NCBI GenBank assembly: GCA_027621405.1
Contig: JAQCBT010000003.1
Coordinates: forward strand, 62,001 to 126,000
Reading direction: 5' to 3'
Length of the DNA: 64,000 nucleotides
Source of the DNA: Pseudomonadota bacterium
GTDB taxonomy: Bacteria > Pseudomonadota > Gammaproteobacteria > Pseudomonadales > Pseudohongiellaceae
Shown: piece by piece, positions 57,355 to 64,000 of the stretch
Layout of the letters: every line of letters starts with the position of its first letter
Numbering within the stretch: the first letter of the stretch is position 1
Notes under the pieces: generated by a model
The model's input: the letters and a program-made list of their open reading frames with translations, nothing else
Told to the model about the DNA's origin: nothing
Database searches by the model: none
Program-made: the position numbers and the translations under genes

Positions 57355-57567
57355 TAATGAATTCCTTGTCGCACGCTTGCAGGGCAACACGTGCATCAAT
57401 ACTGCTTTGCTTGAAATTAAAGCGATCCGGACAGGATCGGCGAGCAATAGGGGAAGTAGCCTGTACAGAGAGACAGACAACAGCTTTCGGGCGGGGGATT
57501 TCCAACACCGGGACACAGGTCGCCCAGCTAAATGGAAACAGGGGTAAAAGAATTAAGTCTTTTGAGA

Positions 57568-57590
57568 TTACTGCTTAACGAAAGCAGTAA
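57568..57590 (-). repeat. 9-bp hairpin in the MATE leader
   Basis: TTACTGCTT and AAGCAGTAA pair perfectly around a 5-base loop, 22 bases downstream of the leader-ORF stop. It is not followed by a T run and so is not a simple terminator. Confidence 0.5.
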
Positions 57591-57612
57591 AGCGCGAGAA
57601 CCGCTGACTGAC

Positions 57613-57681
57613 TCAGGCTGCTACACCCATGACAAGAGTGCCTGCCAGGAATCGTAGCTTTTCGAGATTTGGAAAAATCAT
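57613..57681 (-). CDS. 22-residue leader peptide upstream of the MATE gene
   Basis: ATG 57681 to TGA 57613-57615 encodes MIFPNLEKLRFLAGTLVMGV followed by two Ala. The ribosome site GAGGTAAGG lies just upstream, stronger than that of the MATE gene, and a TATAAT promoter is about 30 bases before it. It is too short for the track. Short leader ORFs in front of efflux genes often stall ribosomes in response to a drug; the peptide could also be a small hydrophobic membrane protein. The coding call rests only on promoter, ribosome site and position. Confidence 0.5.
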   Translation of the reverse strand: MIFPNLEKLRFLAGTLVMGVAA

Positions 57682-57711
57682 TGGCCTTACCTCGTGGAAA
57701 TTAACGCGCGC

Positions 57712-57741
57712 ATTATAGAGTGCAATTCACGCACAAGCCAA
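57712..57741 (-). promoter_or_regulatory. Sigma70 promoter of the MATE transcript
   Basis: On the minus strand TTGGCT, an 18-base spacer and a perfect TATAAT. The start of transcription would fall near 57704, about 23 bases before the leader ORF. It overlaps no coding region except that it begins 25 bases before the end of the upstream gene's tail. Confidence 0.55.
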
Positions 57742-57765
57742 GCACTAATCCTGCGTTATCAACTA

Positions 57766-58872
57766 TCAGCGTGGCACAACCCTGCGTTGAGCATTGTTTC
57801 TTGACTGGGTTTTAATCCAGGGATCACCCAGAACATCTCGCGCTATCTTCGCCGCATCGCTCTTGTCGGTCATCAGCTCGATGTTCTCCAGTGTACGATT
57901 CCCGTCATTGGTGTTGTGGGTAACCCCTGCTTCCACTTCTTCCATCAGGTAGTCGCTTAAGCCTTCCGGAATCTGAATGTCCTGCAGTCGTCCGGCCAGG
58001 GCACCGGTATTTTCCGCAATGGTTGGCAGCGTGCGCTGTGAACGACTCAACACCCGTACCGGATTCAGGCTGCGGTAGGTGTTGTTGTCCCGCACACGAT
58101 CGTAGTCCGGCGTAGCCTGATCATCACAACGAATGAAATCCGACTCCTGTTGTTGTGCATTGCAGTCATATGCCCACAGGCGCGAGGTATTTTCAGACTC
58201 GATAGACTGAATGGAACGGGTGACAATCTCGCTGTTGGGAATAACGATGACGGGCGGATCAAGGACAGCTTGTGAGTCCGGAATCTCAGATTCGGGAAGC
58301 ACTTCTTCAGATTGTGCGACTTCCGTCTCGAAAGCTGTTTCTGGCAACGGCTCACTCTCATCCACTGGCTCCGGCAGTGATTCCTCTGCGGCCAGTTCCA
58401 CTGCTTGCGCGATTGGTTCCTCGGCCGGCTCCTCAACCAATTCCTCTTCAACAAGTATTGCTTCCGGCTCCAGCATTTCTTCGCGCAGTGGATTCGACGG
58501 CAACAGGCGTATCGACACGATATCCGGGGTCGGGGTTTCGTGCGCATCCGGTTCGAACGTGACCAGCACACCACCGAGGGAAAAGTGCAGCAAGAGACTG
58601 CAGGCAAGACCGGCCAATAGCAGGCGTTGCTCTCTAACACGAGATTCGATCAGCTTGGAATCATCGAGAAAGCTGGCATCGTTCCCTGCTTTTCCACTCA
58701 GTGGAATTACAGGAACAGCCGTGGCATCGTGATCATCGCTATCGTCGCCGAACGCGTGCCAATCACCGAGCCCAGCATCAGCCAATGCACCGGCAACGGT
58801 GAACAAATCACCGGCATCATCAATGCCCAGCTGTGGGAGAACCTCCCCCTCTGACTCTGTGTCGAACCCCAT
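57766..58872 (-). CDS. Membrane protein with TonB-like layout, function unknown
   Basis: A 368-residue protein. Residues 1-80 are acidic and soluble; a single membrane helix (LLLAGLACSLLLHFSLGGVLV) lies at about 83-105. A long Glu/Pro-rich stretch follows (VEEPAEEPIAQAVELAAEES), then a more structured C-terminal domain of about 150 residues with two cysteines (YDCNAQ and IRCDDQ). The helix-plus-rigid-spacer plan is that of TonB or TolA, but no TonB C-terminal signature is seen, and the cytoplasmic N-domain is unusual. I would call it a cell-envelope protein only. Confidence 0.6.
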   Translation of the reverse strand: MGFDTESEGEVLPQLGIDDAGDLFTVAGALADAGLGDWHAFGDDSDDHDATAVPVIPLSGKAGNDASFLDDSKLIESRVREQRLLLAGLACSLLLHFSLGGVLVTFEPDAHETPTPDIVSIRLLPSNPLREEMLEPEAILVEEELVEEPAEEPIAQAVELAAEESLPEPVDESEPLPETAFETEVAQSEEVLPESEIPDSQAVLDPPVIVIPNSEIVTRSIQSIESENTSRLWAYDCNAQQQESDFIRCDDQATPDYDRVRDNNTYRSLNPVRVLSRSQRTLPTIAENTGALAGRLQDIQIPEGLSDYLMEEVEAGVTHNTNDGNRTLENIELMTDKSDAAKIARDVLGDPWIKTQSRNNAQRRVVPR

Positions 58873-58996
58873 GCTCGCCTGATTCGGTGCCGCTCGCTGG
58901 CGGCAGCTATTTGTTATTGGCAGTGTAATAGGTGCGACAACGGCTGGCTATTAAGGTTCCGGATTTCGCGCCTGCCAGCCGGGGAAGGACGGCGAT

Positions 58997-59497
58997 TCAG
59001 GCGAATTTCAGTCCCGGTGTCCGGACCTCGGATTCCAGGTTCAGCAGGAAAGACTTCGTCTCCAGCCCACCGCCGAAACCGGTGAGTTTGCCGTTGCTGC
59101 CGATCACCCGGTGGCAGGGGATGATTACCGGGATGGGATTGAGTCCGTTGGCGGCACCCACCGCCCGGGAAGCCTTCGGCTTACCGATATGCTGCGCCAG
59201 TTGTCCGTAGCTCCAGGTCTCGCCGTAGGGAATCTCAGTCAACGCCTGCCAGACAGTCTGCTGGAACTCGGTGCCCTCTGGCGCGAGTACCAGATCAAAA
59301 TCCTGCCGCTTGCCGGCGAAGTACTCATCGAGTTGCTTGATCACCTGCTTGAACTGACCCTTGTCTTCAATCCAGTCCTTCTCATGCCGACGCGCCATGG
59401 AACCGCCCGGAAAACCCAGCAGGCTCAGGGCAGAGGAATCTCCCGCCAGTAACAGCTTGCCTATGGGCGAAGGGTAATAGTGATAATAAGTCGTCAT
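58997..59497 (-). CDS. ogt: Methylated-DNA--protein-cysteine methyltransferase
   Basis: A 166-residue suicide repair protein that removes methyl groups from O6-methylguanine. The acceptor cysteine is in IPCHRVIGSNG; the DNA-binding helix-turn-helix region TEIPYGETWSYGQLAQHIG and the C-terminal GFGGGLETKSFLLNLE are complete. AGGAC precedes the ATG. The Ada-AlkA gene lies upstream on the same strand, so both alkylation-repair functions are together, separated by a hairpin-repeat array. Confidence 0.96.
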   Translation of the reverse strand: MTTYYHYYPSPIGKLLLAGDSSALSLLGFPGGSMARRHEKDWIEDKGQFKQVIKQLDEYFAGKRQDFDLVLAPEGTEFQQTVWQALTEIPYGETWSYGQLAQHIGKPKASRAVGAANGLNPIPVIIPCHRVIGSNGKLTGFGGGLETKSFLLNLESEVRTPGLKFA

Positions 59498-59516
59498 GTT
59501 GCTAGTCCTCGGGAAA

Positions 59517-59713
59517 GGGACAGACCCAGAGGGTCTGTCCCGGTTATCTTCTCTCGCCTGCGATGCTTCTGCGACAGGGACTGACCCTCCGGGTCTGTCC
59601 CGGTAATCTTCTCTCGCCCCGCTGCCTCTGCGACAGGGACTGACCCTTCGGGTCTGTCCCTGTTATCTCGCTCTTCCGCCTCCGTATAGGGACAGACCCG
59701 GAGGGTCTGTCCC
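59517..59713. repeat. Array of four hairpin repeats (~60-bp period)
   Basis: Four copies of GGGAC(A/T)GACCC-NNN-GGGTCTGTCCC lie at 59517-59541, 59577-59601, 59636-59660 and 59689-59713. Each has 11-bp arms; units 2 and 3 have one mismatch. Spacers share TTATCTTCTCTCGCC-type sequence, so the period is about 60 bp. The last hairpin touches the stop codon of the Ada-AlkA gene and may stabilise or end its mRNA. Confidence 0.93.
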
Positions 59714-61191
59714 TAGTTCTTCCGTTGTTTTTGCCATCCGTGATTGCGCCACAACAAGATCACCGAGTAGGCACGCCAGGGCTGCCAGGGTTCTGCGCGT
59801 TCTTTCAGTTGCTTCGGGGTAAGCGTCTCACCCTCCGGTGCCGCCGCCCGCCTCAATATCAGATCTGAGTAAGGAAACGCATTGGGATCATTCAGTGCCC
59901 GCATCGCGATATAGTGCGCAGTCCATTCTCCGATGCCCTTGATCTCGCAGATGGATTTGATAAATGTCCCAGATTCCACCGTGCAATCGATCCTTAACGA
60001 CCCGTCTTGCACCTGCCGCGCCAGGGACTGAATCGCCTGTATGCGCGCGCCGACGATGCCAAGATCATCCAGACCGCCATTCGCCAATACTGCCGCCGAC
60101 GGAAACGTATGGGTTAATGCTGCATTACTGCTCGCATAAGGATCACCATGTCGATGCACGATGCGTGACACCAGGGTAGATGCCGCCTTCACCGTCACCT
60201 GCTGCCCAAGAATCGCTCGCACCGCCACTTCCAGCCCATCCCAGCAACCCGGCACACGGGAACCGGGGAAGCGCTTCACCATCGGTCGCAGCAACTTGTC
60301 CCGCGCCAGATGGGCGGCGATCTGTTCGCTATCGGCCCGCAGATCTAAGATCGACTTAATGCGATCAATAATGTGGTACAAGTGGCGCGATTGTGAATAG
60401 TTGATCGTTACATCGATGATGTTGCGATCCTCTGCAAACACCGCCTGGAAATCCCCTTGCACCCCATCCAGCACAAAGCTGCGGCTGTAGCTGTTCTCTG
60501 TCACGGCCTCCACACCCGGAATCGCACGATAGGCAAGAAACGCGAGCATTGCTTGCCAGTCATAAGGCGGCCGATAACTCAGGGAAATCCGAATCCCCTC
60601 CGCACTCTGCAGCCGCTTCGCGCCCTTCTCGCGCAACTGCTTCGGTGAGCGCCCATAGGTGTTGTTGAACACCGCATTGAAGCGCCGCACGCTGCCGAAC
60701 CCAGATGCAAAACAGATCTCGGTCAGGCTCATCTCGGTCTCATCCAGCAACTTCTTCGCAAAATGCAGACGCCTGGTCTGCGCGACTTCAACCGGTGACG
60801 CCCCAAGGTGCTGCTGAAACAGGCGGCTCAACTGTCGCGAACCGATATCGAGCTGCTCGGCCAGTTCATCCACCGACCCATCATCCAGAAATCCCTGGTC
60901 GATCATTTGCAGCGCCCTGCTCACCTTCCAGGACGAGCCACTCCACGCCGGCGTTCCCGGCGAAGACTCTGGACGGCAACGCAGGCACGGCCGAAACCCG
61001 GCCGCAGAGGCAGCCGCGGCCGAACGATACAGCTGCACGTTCTCCTTCTTGGGCACACGCACCGGACACACCGGTCGACAGTAGATCCCCGTTGTCAGCA
61101 CCCCTACGAAGAAGCGCCCGTCAAACCGCGCATCCCGGGTCTGTCGTGCCTCTTCGAATTCGTCTGGATCAAGCAAGTTAGTGGAGTTCAT
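59713..61191 (-). CDS. Ada regulatory domain - AlkA DNA glycosylase fusion
   Basis: A 492-residue fusion. Residues 1-80 are the Ada zinc/methyl-phosphotriester domain (TTGIYCRPVCPVR and GFRPCLRCRPE, four Cys). Residues about 90-190 are an AraC-type helix-turn-helix (VDELAEQLDIGSRQLSRLF and LTEICFASGFGSVRRFN). The rest is AlkA: N-domain, then ILGQQVTVKAAST, the helix-hairpin-helix IKGIGEWTAHYIAMR and the catalytic Asp in AFPYSDLILRRA. It can sense methyl damage, activate transcription and excise 3-methyladenine. It lies upstream of ogt on the same strand. The methyltransferase domain of E. coli Ada is replaced by AlkA here, with Ogt separate. Confidence 0.93.
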   Translation of the reverse strand: MNSTNLLDPDEFEEARQTRDARFDGRFFVGVLTTGIYCRPVCPVRVPKKENVQLYRSAAAASAAGFRPCLRCRPESSPGTPAWSGSSWKVSRALQMIDQGFLDDGSVDELAEQLDIGSRQLSRLFQQHLGASPVEVAQTRRLHFAKKLLDETEMSLTEICFASGFGSVRRFNAVFNNTYGRSPKQLREKGAKRLQSAEGIRISLSYRPPYDWQAMLAFLAYRAIPGVEAVTENSYSRSFVLDGVQGDFQAVFAEDRNIIDVTINYSQSRHLYHIIDRIKSILDLRADSEQIAAHLARDKLLRPMVKRFPGSRVPGCWDGLEVAVRAILGQQVTVKAASTLVSRIVHRHGDPYASSNAALTHTFPSAAVLANGGLDDLGIVGARIQAIQSLARQVQDGSLRIDCTVESGTFIKSICEIKGIGEWTAHYIAMRALNDPNAFPYSDLILRRAAAPEGETLTPKQLKERAEPWQPWRAYSVILLWRNHGWQKQRKN

Positions 61192-61300
61192 GTGCCTTTC
61201 TCTGCATGGGGACCATCATACTCCCAATCATTCTCTCTATTGGCCGTTTTCGGACATGATCTGTGAATAAAGAATGGATTGGGTTTGGGGGTTGTATGAA

Positions 61301-61574
61301 TCCTTTTCCTCCCCTGGCCGGGGTGGGTAGTTACGTTGAGTCCTTTTTCGCCCCTGGCCGGGGTGGGTAGTTGCGTTGAGTCCTTTTTCGCCCCTGGCCG
61401 GGATGGGTAGTTACCTTGAGTCCTTTTTCGCCCCTGACCGGGGTGGGTAGTTGCGTTGAGTCCTTTTTCGCCCCTGACCGGGGTGGGTAGTTGCGTTGAG
61501 TCCTTTTTCGCCCCTGACTGGGTTGGGCAGTTACCTTGAGTCCTTTTCCGCCTCTGGCCGGGGTGGGTAGTTAC
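61301..61574. repeat. 40-bp tandem repeat, nearly seven copies
   Basis: Six full 40-bp units (61301, 61341, 61381, 61421, 61461, 61501) and a seventh of about 34 bases share TCCTTTTTCGCCCCTGGCCG plus GGGTGGGTAGTTGCGTTGAG. Units 4 and 5 are identical. There is no reading-frame constraint because 40 is not a multiple of three. Confidence 0.97.
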
Positions 61575-61641
61575 TCAGAATTTGGCTCCACTCCGTTCCG
61601 CCAAATTTGACCCCTCCCAACTACCTACCCCGGCCAGGGGC
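61541..61641. repeat. Inverted end copy closing the 40-bp array
   Basis: CTACCTACCCCGGCCAGGGGC at 61621-61641 is the reverse complement of the repeat core with one mismatch, facing unit 7. Inside, AATTTGGC (61579-61586) and GCCAAATT (61600-61607) pair. The whole forms a large imperfect hairpin at the array end. Confidence 0.85.
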
Positions 61642-61667
61642 TTCACCTGGTGATAGCCGAATAAAAC

Positions 61668-61712
61668 CTCGCTCCTATCTAACTCGCTCCTACCTAACTC
61701 GCTCCTATCTAA
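61668..61712. repeat. 15-bp direct repeat, three copies
   Basis: CTCGCTCCTATCTAA occurs at 61668-61682 and 61698-61712, with CTCGCTCCTACCTAA between them. No function is apparent. Confidence 0.9.
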
Positions 61713-61763
61713 TAAGCTCGGCCAGGATTTCGAAGCCACATCGCGATAGCGGCTCTGCAAACG

Positions 61764-61855
61764 TCGCCAGCCGTGGGGAACAAGTTCGCGAACAGTCACA
61801 ATTCCATTCCAGGAAGGAATGGAATTGTGAGCGAATTGTTCCCCACGGCTGGCGA
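61764..61855. repeat. 92-bp imperfect long palindrome
   Basis: TCGCCAGCCGTGGGGAACA and TGTTCCCCACGGCTGGCGA form perfect 19-bp outer arms; inner TCACAATTCCATTCC pairs with GGAATGGAATTGTGA around a 5-base loop. The left arm has about 7 extra bases (AGTTCGCGAACAG against ATTCGC), which makes a bulge. Confidence 0.9.
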
Positions 61856-62032
61856 ATCGAGGCCCCGGAACGATCCGCAACAGTGAACGAATCTCTAATT
61901 CCAGAGGCAGCACGACCTAGGCGAATTCGCCCCTCCTAAGGTATAGTAGCGCCCTCCGCGCCACCCCCTGTAAAACCAAGAACGCGCCCAAAACAAACCT
62001 CAAGTAGAACCTGAAGAAAGAACGGAAATCTC

Positions 62033-63712
62033 ATGACTGACAAGGACTTACGTAAACATTCCAAGATAATGGTTGATGGCGTGGAACAGGCTCCGAGCCG
62101 GGCCATGCTGCGCGCCGTGGGCTTCGAGGACGCGGATTTCGCGAAGCCACAGATCGGCATCTGCTCCACCTGGTCCATGGTGACCCCCTGCAATATGCAC
62201 ATCAACAAGCTCGCGGACGACGTCAAGAAAGGCACCGATCCGGCCGGCGGTAAGGGCATTATTTACAACGTGTTGACGATCTCCGACGGGATTTCCATGG
62301 GAACCGAAGGCATGAAGTACTCCCTCGTTTCCAGGGAGGTGATCGCGGATAGCGTGGAGACAGTCTCTGGCTGTATGGGCCATGACGCGATCATCGCCAT
62401 CGGCGGCTGCGACAAGAATATGCCCGGCTTGATGATGGGCATGGCGCGCCTGAACCGCCCCTCTATCTTCATCTATGGCGGCACGATCCAGCCCGGCCCC
62501 AAGCACACGAACATCATTTCCGTGTTCGAGGCCGTGGGCGGCCACGCGGCCGGCAACGTATCGGATATCGAACTGAAGCAGATCGAGGACACGGCGATCC
62601 CCGGCCCCGGCTCCTGTGGCGGCATGTACACCGCGAACACCATGGCGTCCGCGATCGAGGCCATGGGCATGAGCCTGCCCAACAGCTCGGCCCAGGATGC
62701 CATCAGTGCCGAGAAGGAAAACGACTGCATCAGCGCCGGCGAGGCCATCATGCACCTGCTGGAACACGATATTAAGCCCAGCGATATCATGACCCGGGCC
62801 GCATTCGAGAATGCGATCAAGGTCACGATCGCCCTCGGCGGTTCCACGAATGCCGTGCTGCACCTGCTGGCCATGGCCCACACCATCGGTGTGCCCCTGG
62901 AACTGGATGACTTCAATGAGATCGGCAAGAGTATCCCCATGCTCGCGGACCTCAAGCCCAGTGGCAAATACCTGATGTCAGAGTTGATCAAGATCGGCGG
63001 CATCCAGCCCCTGATGAAGATGATGCTGGACGCCGGCATGCTGGATGGCTCCTGCATGACTGTCACCGGCAAGACCCTGGCCGAGAACCTGGCCAACGTG
63101 GCCCCCTATCCCGAAGGCCAGGACATCATCCGCCCGCTGGACAAGCCCATCAAGAAGGACAGCCACCTGCGCATCCTGCGCGGCAACCTTGCCCCCACCG
63201 GCGCGGTGGCGAAGATCACTGGCAAGGAAGGACTCAGCTTCACCGGCAACGCCAGGGTATTCGACTCCGAGGAAGAGTGCCTCAAGGGCATCCTCAACGG
63301 TACAGTAGTGAAAGACGACGTGCTGGTCATTCGTTATGAAGGCCCGAAAGGCGCACCCGGCATGCGGGAAATGCTCTCCCCCACCTCGGCCATCATGGGC
63401 AAGGGTATGGGAGAAGAAGTGGCCCTGATTACCGACGGTCGCTTCAGTGGCGGCAGCCACGGCTTCGTCGTGGGACACGTGACCCCGGAAGCGATCGAGG
63501 GCGGTCCCATCGCCATCGTACAGACCGGCGACCGCATCTCCATCGATGCCGAGGCCAATACCGTAAACCTGGAACTCAGCGACGAGGAAATCCAGGCCCG
63601 GCTGGCGAAGTGGCAGAAACCACCACCCCGCTACAGCCGCGGAGTGCTGGCCAAGTTCGCCGCCTCGGTGGCCTCGGCCTCGGAAGGCGCGGTAACGGAC
63701 AAGTATCTCTGA
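62033..63712 (+). CDS. ilvD: Dihydroxy-acid dehydratase
   Basis: Dehydrates dihydroxy-acids in branched-chain amino-acid synthesis. The 559-residue protein has the Fe-S cluster cysteines in TPCNMH, GGCDKNMPG and GPGSCGGMYTANTM, and the Mg-binding and active-site blocks DVLVIRYEGPKGAPGM and LITDGRFSGGSHG. Its length fits the shorter IlvD type rather than the 616-residue E. coli one. The ATG follows AACGGAA. A repeat-rich region precedes it. The next gene starts 59 bases after the stop on the same strand. Confidence 0.97.
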   Translation: MTDKDLRKHSKIMVDGVEQAPSRAMLRAVGFEDADFAKPQIGICSTWSMVTPCNMHINKLADDVKKGTDPAGGKGIIYNVLTISDGISMGTEGMKYSLVSREVIADSVETVSGCMGHDAIIAIGGCDKNMPGLMMGMARLNRPSIFIYGGTIQPGPKHTNIISVFEAVGGHAAGNVSDIELKQIEDTAIPGPGSCGGMYTANTMASAIEAMGMSLPNSSAQDAISAEKENDCISAGEAIMHLLEHDIKPSDIMTRAAFENAIKVTIALGGSTNAVLHLLAMAHTIGVPLELDDFNEIGKSIPMLADLKPSGKYLMSELIKIGGIQPLMKMMLDAGMLDGSCMTVTGKTLAENLANVAPYPEGQDIIRPLDKPIKKDSHLRILRGNLAPTGAVAKITGKEGLSFTGNARVFDSEEECLKGILNGTVVKDDVLVIRYEGPKGAPGMREMLSPTSAIMGKGMGEEVALITDGRFSGGSHGFVVGHVTPEAIEGGPIAIVQTGDRISIDAEANTVNLELSDEEIQARLAKWQKPPPRYSRGVLAKFAASVASASEGAVTDKYL

Positions 63713-63771
63713 GGACGAGAGTCACTTTCCGGCATCACAGCCGATAACTGGGTAAACACAAGAACAAGAAT

Positions 63772-64000
63772 ATGCCCGACTTCTTCACCAACTTCGGAAC
63801 CCTGCTGACAGACTCGTTTCTGCAGCGGGGCGCCCTGTGGGCGCTGAACAATATTCCCAACTTCCCACCCATCATCCAGACGGTGCATATCCTCGGCATC
63901 GCCGTGATCATGGGAAGCGCTGTGCTACTGGGACTCAGGGTGCTGGGTCTGGCAATCCCCTCGCAACCCGTCAGCGAACTCGCCACCCGGGTCATGCCCT
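63772..64000 (+). CDS. Membrane protein, N-terminal part (truncated by window end)
   Basis: ATG 63772 opens a frame that runs off the window (76 residues seen), which is why the track lacks it. After an amphipathic start (MPDFFTNFGTLLTDSFLQ) a hydrophobic helix follows (IIQTVHILGIAVIMGSAVLLGLRV), with a His in HILGIA as in small quinone- or haem-linked membrane proteins such as DUF6644/DUF2214 types. The family is not certain from this fragment. It is on the same strand as ilvD, 59 bases downstream. Confidence 0.7.
   Translation, partial: MPDFFTNFGTLLTDSFLQRGALWALNNIPNFPPIIQTVHILGIAVIMGSAVLLGLRVLGLAIPSQPVSELATRVMP

Larger units (their letters stand above)
57355..57765. other. 411-bp leader region of the MATE gene
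   Basis: On the minus strand it holds a promoter (57712-57741), a 22-codon ORF (57613-57681), a 9-bp hairpin (57568-57590) and then about 210 bases without a further obvious element before the MATE ATG. Confidence 0.6.
61192..62032. other. 841-bp repeat-rich intergenic region upstream of ilvD
   Basis: No gene is supported. It contains a 40-bp minisatellite with an inverted end copy, a 15-bp triplicate and a 92-bp imperfect palindrome (listed separately). An ilvD promoter must lie in the last 150 bases; I see no convincing -35/-10 pair. Confidence 0.8.

Noticed and set aside
57355-57516. 54-codon N-terminal extension of the MATE gene
   Set aside because: The added residues have no counterpart in MATE proteins and the GTG at 57516 lacks a ribosome site, whereas ATG 57354 has AAGGA upstream.
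60705-61181. 158-residue plus-strand ORF opposite Ada-AlkA
   Set aside because: Shadow ORF over the Ada and AraC domains; Pro/Arg/Ser-rich reverse-complement composition.

Overview
The window is chromosomal DNA from a Gram-negative gammaproteobacterium, probably a free-living aquatic one. The evidence is two TonB-dependent receptors, a beta-propeller phytase, Rnf, MotY, PilU, a Pseudomonas-type NrdA with two ATP cones, and a gene order (metG-rnf-nth, then argG-motY-pyrC-rnt-grxD-argF) that I recall from Pseudomonas. Marine Pseudomonadales/Cellvibrionales relatives such as Pseudohongiella are possible; the genus is a guess. I see no tRNA, rRNA, CRISPR array, transposase or prophage gene.

Layout: 1-9.4 kb holds a rubredoxin tail, metG, a Deg-like periplasmic protease and a tightly overlapping rnfABCD-E operon followed by nth. 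9.4-19.2 kb holds a REC-PAS-GGDEF-EAL protein with a degenerate EAL domain, argG, motY, pyrC-rnt, grxD (with a 180-bp tandem duplication covering its 3' end), an orphan hydantoinase-B-like gene and argF. 19.2-28.3 kb has a 1.2-kb leader with two identical NrdR-box-like sites, nrdA, nrdB and small accessory genes. 28.3-38 kb holds a DinG-type helicase, a DUF349 protein, an acyltransferase, a DUF2971 protein and an LpxH-like hydrolase/GT4 glycosyltransferase pair. 38-44.6 kb is a TonB receptor-phosphatase-PhoD cluster and sbcB. 44.6-50.9 kb has two hairpin elements with a shared core but different arms, pyrB, pilU, an amidase, a secreted protein and a GST. 51-55.9 kb is a phytase-TonB receptor locus and an XdhC-like gene. 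55.9-64 kb has a MATE exporter with a long leader carrying a 22-codon ORF, a TonB-like envelope protein, ogt, an Ada-AlkA fusion, repeat arrays, ilvD and the start of a membrane protein.

How it fits together: two phosphate-ester scavenging loci (40.5-38.1 kb and 54.8-51.0 kb, both minus strand) pair an outer-membrane receptor with secreted phosphatases. Three upstream regions in them each carry an 18-bp site matching the PhoB consensus at 14 positions by my count, so they look like one Pho-regulated programme. argG, argF, pyrB and pyrC belong to the two pathways that use carbamoyl phosphate. ogt and ada-alkA are alkylation-repair genes.

The most unusual locus is the Rnf operon. It has no rnfG, and the four cysteines that normally hold the intramembrane [2Fe-2S] cluster between RnfA and RnfE are all replaced, although the reading frames are intact and translationally coupled. 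That points to a rewired Rnf-type complex rather than the textbook one. Next are the variable-arm hairpin elements and the leader-ORF arrangement in front of the MATE gene.
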